Made by a program: the position numbers and the translations under genes. A stretch of DNA of 15,984 nucleotides from Parachlamydiales bacterium (GTDB taxonomy: Bacteria; Chlamydiota; Chlamydiia; Chlamydiales; JAJFMK01): the NCBI GenBank assembly GCA_020050175.1, contig JAGVKY010000052.1, forward strand, positions 1 through 15,984, written 5' to 3'. Under the pieces are notes generated by a model, which saw only the letters and a program-made list of their open reading frames with translations, was not told the DNA's origin and made no database searches. This document shows positions 6,000-12,949 of this stretch, one piece after another; position 1 is the stretch's first letter; every line of letters starts with the position of its first letter.

Positions 6000-7955
6000 A
6001 TGCTTATATTTCGTATTCTTTTGATTCTCCCCCTCTTCCTTTTGGCAAATGAAGAGGATTCACTCCGTTTTGCTGATGTGAAAGCCTTGATGAACGAGGT
6101 CCTTTCTCAGCATATAGATCATAAAAAAATTTCCACTCAGATCATTTCTGAATCCTTTTGGAATTTCATCCAAGACTTTGACCCCCATCGAGTTTATTTA
6201 TTGGAGGGGGAGGTACGTCCTTGGATTGAGAGGGATGAGCTGGAATGGATGAAAATCCTTGCTGCTTATAAAAAGAACGAATTTCAGACCTACACCGATC
6301 TGAACTATGTGATCCAAGATTCGATCAAACGTTCTCGTCAAATCCGCGAGACACTTTATCGCGACCCTGATCGTCTTTTTGCCCTCAACAAAGAGCCTTA
6401 TCGAGAAAACTTTGCCGATAATATTCCTGACCTTAAGTCAAGAATTGAAAATGAAATAGCAGTCCTCATTGCTCAACAAAAAGATCGTTTTGGGAGTGAG
6501 GCAGTTCTTAAAAGAAAGACAACCATTTTAGCACAGTTAGAACGGAAGCTCAGAAGCCAAGAAGCCCCCTATCTCTTTATTAACGATCAGGGAGAGCCTC
6601 TATCAGCTTCTCAACAAGAGGGTCTATTAGTTCTCCATATCTTGAAAAGTTTAGCTAAGAGTCTTGACCAACACACAACTTTTTTTAGCGAGAAAGAGGC
6701 TTATGACATGCGCGTCCGTCTCGAAAAGGAGACCCGAGGTGTCGGTCTATTTTTTGAAGAAAGTCTTGATGGTATCCTCGTAGATGGTATCCTCCCTAAT
6801 TCTCCAGCGGGTAGAATCGGGAAAATCCACAAAGGTGATCGTTTAGTAGCGATCAATGAACAAAATATTAAAGATCGCCCGTTCGAGGAAGTCTTGAAAA
6901 CGCTTCATAGCGATCAAGATACCCTTCGCCTCACTTTTGAAAGAGAAAAGCAAAGCGGCCCTATGACTTACAACGTCATTTTACAAAAAGAGCCCATCCC
7001 CATCCATGAGACTCGTGTAGATACAGATTATACCTATTACGGAGATGGGATTATTGGGGAGATTTCTCTTCACTCTTTTTACAATGGGGATGCTGGAAGC
7101 AGTGAAACAGACGTGAGAGAAGCTATTGAGCAACTCGAACGAATTGCCCCCTTAAAAGGGTTGATTTTAGATCTAAGAGACAATCGCGGTGGGTATCTCA
7201 CTCAAGCGGTAAAAGTTGCAGGTTTATTTATCACAAAAGGGGTTGTTGTCATTTCCCGCTATTCGGATGGTTCGGAAAAAATTTATCGCGACGTTGATGG
7301 AAAAATTGCCCTTGATGGCCCCCTTGTTATTTTAGTCTCTCGTGAGACAGCCTCAGCGGCCGAAATTGTGGCACAGGCACTGCAAGATTATGGTGTTGCG
7401 ATTGTTGTGGGAGATGACCACACTTTTGGAAAGGGGACTATTCAGAGCCAAACGGTGACCGATCATTCAGGCTCTGTTTATTTTAAAGTGACGGTTGGCA
7501 AGTACTACACTGTTTCAGGTAAGACTCCGGAAAGAAAGGGTGTGACCTCAGACATCGTAGTTCCTGGACCGATGATGGTCTGGAAAGAGGATAAGACGTT
7601 GAAAGAAGTCTCATCGACCAATGACAAAGTAAAGCCCGAATTCAATGATGATCTTAGCGACATTCAGCCTGATGAAAAACCCTGGTTTTTAAAATATTAC
7701 GTTCCCGGTCTTCAACACCCGATCGACCGATGGAAAAAACTTCTGCCGACACTGATTAAAAATAGTTCTAAGCGGATAGAGGATAGCAAAAACTACCAGC
7801 TATTTCTAAAAAAGAAAGTTGCTGACGAAGATACCGATGAAGAAGATGGAATCCTTCTTAAAAGGCCTCAAAACATTGGGATCAATGACCTCCAGCTCGA
7901 TGAGGCGGTCCAAATTGTCAAGGATATGATCCGACTAGAGAAAGAGGAAAAATAG
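6000..7955 (+). CDS. tsp: Tail-specific S41 protease (Tsp/Prc family)
   Basis: Periplasmic carboxyl-terminal processing protease with a Ser-Lys dyad; the Chlamydia homologue is CT441. From this start the protein has 651 residues. It begins with a signal peptide (MLIFRILLILPLFLLA), followed by an N-terminal helical domain, a PDZ domain (about 245-330, GVGLFFEE then ILPNSPAGR and KGDRLVAIN), and the S41 core. Catalytic Ser452 is in ETASAAEI and Lys478 in TFGKGTIQ. After the core comes the C-terminal extension (residues about 545-651) usual for Prc. The frame is open much further upstream (ATGs at 5949 and 5988, and into scpA), but none of these starts has a ribosome site. I chose 6000 for the signal peptide and promoter position. 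The next gene follows after eight bases. Confidence 0.93.
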   Translation: MLIFRILLILPLFLLANEEDSLRFADVKALMNEVLSQHIDHKKISTQIISESFWNFIQDFDPHRVYLLEGEVRPWIERDELEWMKILAAYKKNEFQTYTDLNYVIQDSIKRSRQIRETLYRDPDRLFALNKEPYRENFADNIPDLKSRIENEIAVLIAQQKDRFGSEAVLKRKTTILAQLERKLRSQEAPYLFINDQGEPLSASQQEGLLVLHILKSLAKSLDQHTTFFSEKEAYDMRVRLEKETRGVGLFFEESLDGILVDGILPNSPAGRIGKIHKGDRLVAINEQNIKDRPFEEVLKTLHSDQDTLRLTFEREKQSGPMTYNVILQKEPIPIHETRVDTDYTYYGDGIIGEISLHSFYNGDAGSSETDVREAIEQLERIAPLKGLILDLRDNRGGYLTQAVKVAGLFITKGVVVISRYSDGSEKIYRDVDGKIALDGPLVILVSRETASAAEIVAQALQDYGVAIVVGDDHTFGKGTIQSQTVTDHSGSVYFKVTVGKYYTVSGKTPERKGVTSDIVVPGPMMVWKEDKTLKEVSSTNDKVKPEFNDDLSDIQPDEKPWFLKYYVPGLQHPIDRWKKLLPTLIKNSSKRIEDSKNYQLFLKKKVADEDTDEEDGILLKRPQNIGINDLQLDEAVQIVKDMIRLEKEEK

Positions 7956-7963
7956 GTCTTTTT

Positions 7964-8608
7964 ATGAGAATGCCTTTTCTCTCCATTCTGAGGGTCAAGC
8001 AAAGCGATCCAATAAAAATAGGGTTGTTCCTCGTCACTCTCTTTCTCAGCCCTTCGATATCTGCCTGGGAGGACCTTGACTTTTCTGTTGAGGGGAGAGT
8101 CTCCTACTTCTCTCCCTGCAACAAAAAAGTACGAAAAGTTTATCAAAACGGCTGGGCCGATTATCTCCTCCAAATAGATGAGACCTTTTGTTATCACTGG
8201 ACCCTCTGGCAGGGATTTAGTTTTTGGGAGACCTATGGCGAATCGCATAACTATTTTAAAAGTAAAACGAGACTTCAGTTCCCCTCTGCCCGCTTTGGAG
8301 GACAATTTCAATACTATTTAGCGCCTTGCTTGCAAGTGTATGTAGGTATTGGGGGAACCTACAATTGGCTAAGAATCCGAGAAGAGTTTCGCTACAGCAC
8401 ACTAGATGTTGCAAAAAACAACTTTGGAGGGATTGTGCAGGCAGGTTGGTATTACTATATAGGCAATCACTTCTTCCTTGATCTCAACATTGAGGGCCTC
8501 TATCAAAAATTCGATTTTCATCGACACCCCCATCGCTCTCCCATACGCAGCCGTCATCTCAATTTGACCGGTTTCAAATTTGGAGGGGGTATGGGAGTCA
8601 TTTTTTAG
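7964..8608 (+). CDS. Small outer-membrane beta-barrel protein (paralogue A)
   Basis: Predicted outer-membrane protein of 214 residues; exact function unknown. There is a signal peptide with an unusually long N-terminal region and cleavage after SISA, leaving a mature start of WEDLDFSVEG. The mature part alternates aromatic and polar residues in the manner of short antiparallel strands and ends in Phe, the usual signal for barrel insertion. It aligns along its whole length with the protein at 10559-11164, sharing VEGRVSYF/LEGRVSYF, GWADY, DETFC, WTLWQGFS, RFGGQ, PCLQ and the terminal GGG.GV.F. Both conserved cysteines (DETFC and PCLQ) could form disulfides. It starts eight bases after tsp and so is probably co-transcribed with it. 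I recall similar barrels in environmental chlamydiae but cannot name a characterised one. Confidence 0.8.
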   Translation: MRMPFLSILRVKQSDPIKIGLFLVTLFLSPSISAWEDLDFSVEGRVSYFSPCNKKVRKVYQNGWADYLLQIDETFCYHWTLWQGFSFWETYGESHNYFKSKTRLQFPSARFGGQFQYYLAPCLQVYVGIGGTYNWLRIREEFRYSTLDVAKNNFGGIVQAGWYYYIGNHFFLDLNIEGLYQKFDFHRHPHRSPIRSRHLNLTGFKFGGGMGVIF

Positions 8609-8618
8609 GTAAAAAAAA

Positions 8619-8647
8619 TTTAAAGCAATGAATGTCCTCATTATGAT
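8619..8647 (+). promoter_or_regulatory. Candidate promoter for the IPT/propeller gene
   Basis: TTTAAA (8619-8624), 17 bases, then TATGAT (8642-8647), a five-of-six match to the -10 box. It lies in the 79-base gap after the first barrel gene and would give a leader of about 30 bases. An AAAGG ribosome site (8678-8682) lies five bases before the ATG. The A+T-rich gap makes a chance match possible. Confidence 0.4.
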
Positions 8648-8687
8648 AAACATTGAGTAGTTTCAATTTTGTTAGCCAAAGGCAACG

Positions 8688-10562
8688 ATGCACTCTCTGA
8701 CTATCTGCGTGGCAATTTTCTTCCCCCTCCTTTTTGGCTCAAGCCTTTTTTCTGCACCTAGTGTAACGAGCGTTAGCCCCTTTTATGGCCCTATAGCAGG
8801 GGGAAATATTGTGACAATCAAAGGTTCAGGTTTCACTGGGGCCGTCGGAGTGATTTTTGGAAATAAGACCTCCAACAGCTTTACAGCCCTTGATGACAAC
8901 ACTCTTCAAGCTGTTGTACCTGTGAACTCTTTTGGTGTCGTAGATATTCAAGTTGTGACTTTGGCTGATGGGACGACGCCTATCAATCGTCCTGGCGACT
9001 ATTACACCTACCAAGGGGATTGGATCGCCTACGTCCCAGATTTTAACTCTCAAAACGCCTATCCTATCGACGTCCAGACACAAGTGATAGGAATCCCCAT
9101 CACCGTTGGCAGCAACCCAAACGATGTTTCGTTTACCCCTGATGGAAAAACTGCCGCAGTCGCCTGCAGTGGCGCGGGGACAATTGTCAATATCGATGTT
9201 GCAACTGAATCTGTTGCCTCCACAATCCCATTGACGAACATTTCGTTTCCTATCCTTGGAGTTTCTCCCTTTGGTGGGAGCATTATTGTTGCTGGCTATA
9301 GCAGCAATAACGTAGGAATATATGATCTAAAATATATAAATCCCCCTGTTATTGTGCCTGTAGGAGAAAATCCGACAAGTGTAGCCATTATCCCCAATGG
9401 AATTTTAGCGTATGTGACAAATAGTGGAACTTCTGCAGGACCGACACCCTATGTTTCACCATCGATCACGCAGATCAATCTTCTCACTTTTGAGACAGTG
9501 ACAAAGGTTTTTGCAGGAAAAACCCCAACTTTTATTGCAATTACTCCAGATGGCAGGAAAGCCGTTGTTACTGATGATGCTAACAACGAGGTCTTCTTCT
9601 TTGATCCCATGACATTTGAGGAAGTAGGGACCCCAATTTCTGGTTTTTCGTTACAACAACCTAATTACTATCCTCAAATTGCCATTACCGCTGATGAGAC
9701 TTCGGCCTGGGTAACGAATACTTCTTCTAACACAATTACTTCAATCAATGGATTGGACACTTCTAATCCAACTTTGGGGACAACTTACGAGGTAAATACC
9801 ATTAACCCTTCAATTCCAAATGGGATAGCTTTGACTGCTGATGGGCTGCAAGCCTATGTCAGCAATGGGGCTGGAGGAGCAAATAGTCTTAGTATTGTAA
9901 ATTTATCTGACGGAGTCTATGTCGAAAAGATGGTAGGCAATACACCTACTGATCCTGCGATCACTCCTGATCAAGCCCCTGTTGCCTATTTCAGTACCTC
10001 AAGAGGCTATTTAGTAGGAGAAGAGGTTCTTTTTGATGCCTCTGCCTCGTTATCGCCTGTAGGTACAATTGCAAGCTACCAATGGAATTTTGGCGATGGG
10101 AGTCCGCATGTGATGACGACCTCACCAACGATAACCCACACCTACAAGCGATCGGGCACCTATCAAGTCTCCTTAGAAGTGACCAACACTGCTGGGACCT
10201 CTACAGTTCAAAAATATAGCGGTCAAGTCATGTTGGCTAATGGGGGCCCAAGCGCCGAGCTGACGCAGACGATTGCAGTAGATCCCACCGCCTCTCCACA
10301 CTTCACAGGGCATCAGTGCAAAAACCAATTTGTCACTCAAACTGAGTATGTGAATATCCTTCAGTGGAGTTCCAGCAAAGACCCGGCAGTTGTCAAGTAC
10401 TTGCTCTATCGAAACGGAGTTTTGATAGCAAAAATTCCTCGCAGCAAGCCGCTGAAGTATACGGATCATGATCAGCCAAAAGATAATGTTACTACCTACA
10501 CATTAATCGCAGTTGATGCTTCCGGTTTAAAAAGCAGCCCTAAAACAGTCACTCTTCCATGA
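8688..10562 (+). CDS. Secreted IPT/TIG - YVTN beta-propeller - PKD protein
   Basis: Predicted exported surface or periplasmic protein of 624 residues with no enzyme motif; probably binding or adhesion. Domains in order: signal peptide with likely cleavage near residue 23 (SLFSA/PSV); an IPT/TIG immunoglobulin-like fold at about 24-108 (VTSVSPFYGPIAGGN..VTIKG); seven YncE-like propeller blades at about 110-428, recurring near 141, 184, 225, 276, 323, 372 and 416, with the consensus NPxxVAITPDGxxAYVTN; a PKD domain at about 430-515 with WNFGDGS and HTYKRSGTYQVSLEVTN; and a C-terminal fibronectin III-like segment at about 550-623. The AAAGG site sits five bases upstream. The stop overlaps the next barrel gene (ATGA), suggesting joint expression. 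No sorting motif or anchor is visible, so the way it is held at the surface is unknown. Confidence 0.85.
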   Translation: MHSLTICVAIFFPLLFGSSLFSAPSVTSVSPFYGPIAGGNIVTIKGSGFTGAVGVIFGNKTSNSFTALDDNTLQAVVPVNSFGVVDIQVVTLADGTTPINRPGDYYTYQGDWIAYVPDFNSQNAYPIDVQTQVIGIPITVGSNPNDVSFTPDGKTAAVACSGAGTIVNIDVATESVASTIPLTNISFPILGVSPFGGSIIVAGYSSNNVGIYDLKYINPPVIVPVGENPTSVAIIPNGILAYVTNSGTSAGPTPYVSPSITQINLLTFETVTKVFAGKTPTFIAITPDGRKAVVTDDANNEVFFFDPMTFEEVGTPISGFSLQQPNYYPQIAITADETSAWVTNTSSNTITSINGLDTSNPTLGTTYEVNTINPSIPNGIALTADGLQAYVSNGAGGANSLSIVNLSDGVYVEKMVGNTPTDPAITPDQAPVAYFSTSRGYLVGEEVLFDASASLSPVGTIASYQWNFGDGSPHVMTTSPTITHTYKRSGTYQVSLEVTNTAGTSTVQKYSGQVMLANGGPSAELTQTIAVDPTASPHFTGHQCKNQFVTQTEYVNILQWSSSKDPAVVKYLLYRNGVLIAKIPRSKPLKYTDHDQPKDNVTTYTLIAVDASGLKSSPKTVTLP

Positions 10563-11164
10563 ATATGAAAATTAAATTATTGTTATCGCTCATTCTTGTT
10601 GGCTGGGTCAGCGCTCTTGCTGCTTGGGAATTCCCTGAATTTTCTCTTGAAGGGAGGGTCTCCTATTTTTATCCTGTCGAAAATAGGGTGAGAAAGATTT
10701 ATCAAACCGGGTGGGCGGACTATCAAATTCAGCTGGATGAGACATTTTGTGGAAACTGGACCCTCTGGCAGGGGTTTAGCTATTGGAAGGTAAAGGGGCG
10801 TTCGACCTGCCTATCAGACAAAACAAAGATGCGAATGCCCTCCGTCAGATTTGGAGGGCAATATCAAATATGCGTGCTGCCTTGTCTCCAATTGTATGCT
10901 GGGGGTGGAGCCACTTACAATTTTGTGAGCATCCATGACAAGTCCCATTTTGTGAATCGTCATTTTAATAAAAACTCTTTTGGCGGGACTATTCAAACCG
11001 GACTATATTATTTTTTTACCAACCGTTTGTTTATCAATGCCAACTTTGAATATCTCTTTCAAAGATTTGGTTCTCATCATCCTGCCGACCGTACCCATGT
11101 TGAACAGAGAAGTCTAAATTTGGACGGTTTTAAGGTCGGTGGTGGTTTAGGCGTTACTTTTTAG
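10559..11164 (+). CDS. Small outer-membrane beta-barrel protein (paralogue B)
   Basis: Paralogue of the 7964-8608 protein: 201 residues, with a classic signal peptide (MNMKIKLLLSLILVGWVSALAA) and mature start WEFPEF. The shared blocks are LEGRVSYF, VRKIYQTGWADYQ, DETFC, NWTLWQGFSYW, RFGGQYQ, LPCLQLYAG, SLNLDGFKVGGG and a terminal Phe. By eye about half of the mature residues are identical. It carries further cysteines (STCL and QICV) besides the two shared ones. Its ATG lies in the stop of the upstream secreted-protein gene, so the two are probably translated together; a second in-frame ATG at 10565 is possible. Function unknown; a membrane anchor, small porin or exporter for the secreted partner would be inference only. 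Confidence 0.8.
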   Translation: MNMKIKLLLSLILVGWVSALAAWEFPEFSLEGRVSYFYPVENRVRKIYQTGWADYQIQLDETFCGNWTLWQGFSYWKVKGRSTCLSDKTKMRMPSVRFGGQYQICVLPCLQLYAGGGATYNFVSIHDKSHFVNRHFNKNSFGGTIQTGLYYFFTNRLFINANFEYLFQRFGSHHPADRTHVEQRSLNLDGFKVGGGLGVTF

Positions 11165-11220
11165 GTGAGTAGCGCTTCAATATCTTTCTTCCCCACTTCC
11201 TGCTGCAGGAATTGTCCCAT
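11161..11220 (-). pseudogene. Decayed gene tail ending in DIEALLT
   Basis: A 19-codon minus-strand frame from an ATG to a stop that overlaps the end of the barrel gene. Its last residues, VGKKDIEALLT, closely match the end of the neighbouring remnant at 11260-11409 (VGADIEALLYPK). The two nucleotide stretches differ mainly at third codon positions, which is a sign of past coding. Family unknown. A free-standing micropeptide is less likely. Confidence 0.35.
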
Positions 11221-11259
11221 CGCCAATTGTTACCTTCTGTTAAAGATGATTATCGTCGA

Positions 11260-11409
11260 TTATTTGGGGTAGAGAAGAGCTTCAATATCTGCGCCAACGA
11301 TAGCAGGAATATTGCGAGTGATTTTTTCGTACTCCCATAAGCCTCTAAAAAATTTAAAAAATATCTTCTGGTTAATTGCTTAGGGTGGTTTAAGCAAAGG
11401 ACCAAGCAT
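11260..11409 (-). pseudogene. Broken small gene with internal stop, ends DIEALLYPK
   Basis: From an ATG at 11409 the minus strand reads MLGPLLKPP, hits an in-frame TAA (11380-11382), then stays open for 39 codons containing FFRGLWEYEKITRN and IPAIVGADIEALLYPK. The composition looks protein-like, and the tail has a partner 40 bases downstream. I see no ribosome site. The best reading is the remnant of a gene whose 5' part has been lost or mutated. I do not recognise the family, and a chance frame cannot be excluded. Confidence 0.35.
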
Positions 11410-11428
11410 AACCGATAAAAATTTTATC
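11376..11428. repeat. Two short inverted repeats in gene-poor spacer
   Basis: TTGCTTA (11376-11382) pairs with TAAGCAA (11391-11397) around an eight-base loop, and GATAAAA/TTTTATC (11414-11428) is an A+T-rich palindrome around one base. Neither is directly followed by a run of T on either strand, so I do not call a terminator. They are the only structured elements I see between the end of the envelope operon and tRNA-Phe besides the decayed frames. Confidence 0.35.
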
Positions 11429-11510
11429 TTGTTTCCATGGGTTTATACAAATCGAATGGAATTTTGAGCGGGAGATTTTGTTTATTCCTATCTTCTAGGA
11501 AAAAGAAATG

Positions 11511-11583
<73 letters not shown>

Positions 11584-11602
11584 ATAGTTGGTAAAAACAA
11601 AG

Positions 11603-11632
11603 ACAATAATCGATGCCCCCTGTTTCGGACAA
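11603..11632 (-). promoter_or_regulatory. Candidate promoter for tRNA-Phe
   Basis: Read on the minus strand, TTGTCC (11632-11627), 18 bases, then TATTGT (11608-11603). It ends 19 bases before the first base of the tRNA, so transcription would start about 12 bases upstream of the mature end. The boxes are only moderate matches. Confidence 0.35.
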
Positions 11633-11717
11633 AGAAAAAAACACCGTCCACTTAATTTAAAAAAAGATAATCAAGATGTTGGCGAGGCTTGTTTGACAAG
11701 GTGGCGAGGTTGCATTC

Positions 11718-11906
11718 TTAAAGAGATTGAGCGAAGGCTATCTCTCCTTTGTTAACATGGTACTCGCCAAAGCGGATCGTCTGCAGAATTCTCAAGTCCC
11801 GATCAAAGTGGAGGTAAGAGGCCTCTTTGGCACCTAAAATGGCTTGCTGGATAGTATCGATAGTTTCCGCTGTTCTTCCAAGAGGATCAAGGCATTTTGA
11901 TTTTTC
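11718..11906 (-). pseudogene. Decayed gene fragment between tRNA-Phe and pseudoenzyme
   Basis: The minus strand is open for 62 codons between two stops with no ATG, GTG or properly placed TTG start. The translation looks like real protein: LDPLGRTAETIDTIQQAI near the start, ASYLHFDRDLRILQTIRF in the middle, and a clean end at FAQSL. It lies downstream of and in the same direction as the dehydrogenase-like gene, separated by about 60 bases. It is probably the C-terminal remnant of a lost gene; I do not recognise which. The rest of 11584-11969 holds only the tRNA promoter and A+T-rich spacer. Confidence 0.4.
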
Positions 11907-11969
11907 CTAAAGAAGGGAAGGTTTTAAAACTCGAATAGAATCGGAATTGCTTAAAGGCAAAACTTAGTT

Positions 11970-12872
11970 TTATTCACCTAGTCTGGGGCCCATGTCGACA
12001 AAATTTTCGTGAGCGTAATCTCTAAGAAGGTGACGAAAGAGGGGGAAAGAGGGGTCGTTTACCGGTTTAGGGAGGAGGCTGATCCCAGGTGTGAGGAGAA
12101 GATTGGGAAGATTTTTTAGATCTTTGAAACGTTTTTGGAGTTGTGGATCTTTAGTGTCGATAGCCACCCCCTGGAAATGTCCATCCACCACCATTTTAGT
12201 TAGCAGGTCAAGATCTAGTCGTTTAGCTTCGGTAGAAAGAATGAGGATGGCCCCTTTTTTGATCAGCTCAAGCTCTCCTTTTTTTAGCCTAAAGAGGGGG
12301 GAAGTTTCCGGAAGAGTTGACATCGAGATGATATCGACATGGGGCAAGAGAGCATGAAAATCTTTTAGGGAGTATGTTCGATCAACGTGGGGAGAAAATG
12401 ACTTCTGTCTTCGGATGCCAAGAACACGGAGGCCCAGAGTTTTTGCAAAAAAAGCATTGGCATGCGCTTTTGTCCCTTCGGCTGGACATTCTAGCCATGT
12501 TTTATGGGAGATAGATAAGGTGGGAAGAAGAGGATTATCATTGCGGTAACTAAAAAACCCTTTGGCAAATGCCAAGTAGGCGGCAATGGCCCACTCCCCG
12601 TGATGCTCCATGCCTCCTTCGGGAGAGTAGGTGACAAGGATGTTCCCCATTTTTTCTATTTCTTCCAGGGGAAGGTGTTGGGCAGAAGGGGTGGGCAGAT
12701 GGATCCAACGCAAGAGGGGAGTGTGATCAAGCTCCTCTAAGGAGATCTTTTCTCCAAAAAAAACTTCCATTTCCTCGCTCCGCACCTTGGAGAAAGAAAG
12801 GTAAGGAAACTCCTGTTGTAAAAGGGAGAATTCAAACTCAGAAAGGGGGTGATGGATAACGACGGTCGGCAC
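11970..12872 (-). CDS. D-2-hydroxyacid dehydrogenase-like protein, probable pseudoenzyme
   Basis: A 300-residue protein with the layout of the D-isomer-specific 2-hydroxyacid dehydrogenases. The N-terminal domain has RWIHLPTPSAQHL. A Rossmann-like half carries GLRVLGIRR (147-155), LLPHVDIISMSTLPET (175-190), LIKKGAILILST (203-214) and LPNLLLTP (255-262). The working parts are missing. The glycine-rich NAD loop expected near 128-145 reads AEGTKAHANAFFAKTLG instead of GxGxxG. The catalytic Arg position (NxARG) reads STEAK. The DVFE glutamate site reads DTKD (239-242), and the histidine of TPH is Gly263. The frame is intact, so the protein is probably kept for a non-catalytic role. The start is a GTG without a ribosome site, and a promoter sits right against it. 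It is transcribed divergently from rplU. Confidence 0.78.
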   Translation of the reverse strand: MPTVVIHHPLSEFEFSLLQQEFPYLSFSKVRSEEMEVFFGEKISLEELDHTPLLRWIHLPTPSAQHLPLEEIEKMGNILVTYSPEGGMEHHGEWAIAAYLAFAKGFFSYRNDNPLLPTLSISHKTWLECPAEGTKAHANAFFAKTLGLRVLGIRRQKSFSPHVDRTYSLKDFHALLPHVDIISMSTLPETSPLFRLKKGELELIKKGAILILSTEAKRLDLDLLTKMVVDGHFQGVAIDTKDPQLQKRFKDLKNLPNLLLTPGISLLPKPVNDPSFPLFRHLLRDYAHENFVDMGPRLGE

Positions 12873-12878
12873 TTCTTA

Positions 12879-12908
12879 ATTAAAACGCTACCTGTTTGTT
12901 GATTTCAA
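12879..12908 (-). promoter_or_regulatory. Promoter for the dehydrogenase-like gene, possibly leaderless
   Basis: On the minus strand, TTGAAA (12908-12903), 18 bases, then TTTAAT (12884-12879). Only six bases separate this -10 box from the GTG start at 12872, so transcription would begin at or within a base or two of the start codon. That agrees with the absence of a ribosome site. The -35 box overlaps that of the divergent rplU promoter. Confidence 0.45.
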
Positions 12909-12927
12909 TCGGAAGATCGCATAATAT
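12899..12927 (+). promoter_or_regulatory. Promoter for rplU-rpmA-obg
   Basis: TTGATT (12899-12904) is followed after 15 bases by CATAAT (12920-12925), or after 17 by TAATAT (12922-12927). The leader would be short, about 15-20 bases, and leads into a strong AAGGAGA ribosome site (12937-12943). No longer structured leader for L21 control is present. Confidence 0.5.
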
Positions 12928-12949
12928 TTTTCCCACAAGGAGAACTCCC

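Noticed and set aside
8402..8653. 83-residue minus-strand frame over the end of barrel gene A, and similar antisense frames elsewhere (for example 4110-4427, 10173-10469, 15067-15441).
   Set aside because: Each lies antisense to a well-supported gene, lacks recognisable domains, and is explained by codon bias of the opposite strand.
11485..11501. TTCCTA-loop-TAGGAA hairpin downstream of tRNA-Phe as its terminator.
   Set aside because: On the tRNA strand the T-rich stretch precedes the hairpin and does not follow it, so it lacks the form of an intrinsic terminator.
11675..11715. Repeated GGCGAGG with a CTTGT/ACAAG hairpin, considered as an attachment site or insertion-sequence end.
   Set aside because: The repeats are only seven bases, with no transposase or integrase nearby and no target duplication.
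12896..12949. An 18-residue N-terminal extension of L21.
   Set aside because: The start at 12950 gives the exact family N-terminus and has a strong ribosome site, and the extension overlaps the promoter.
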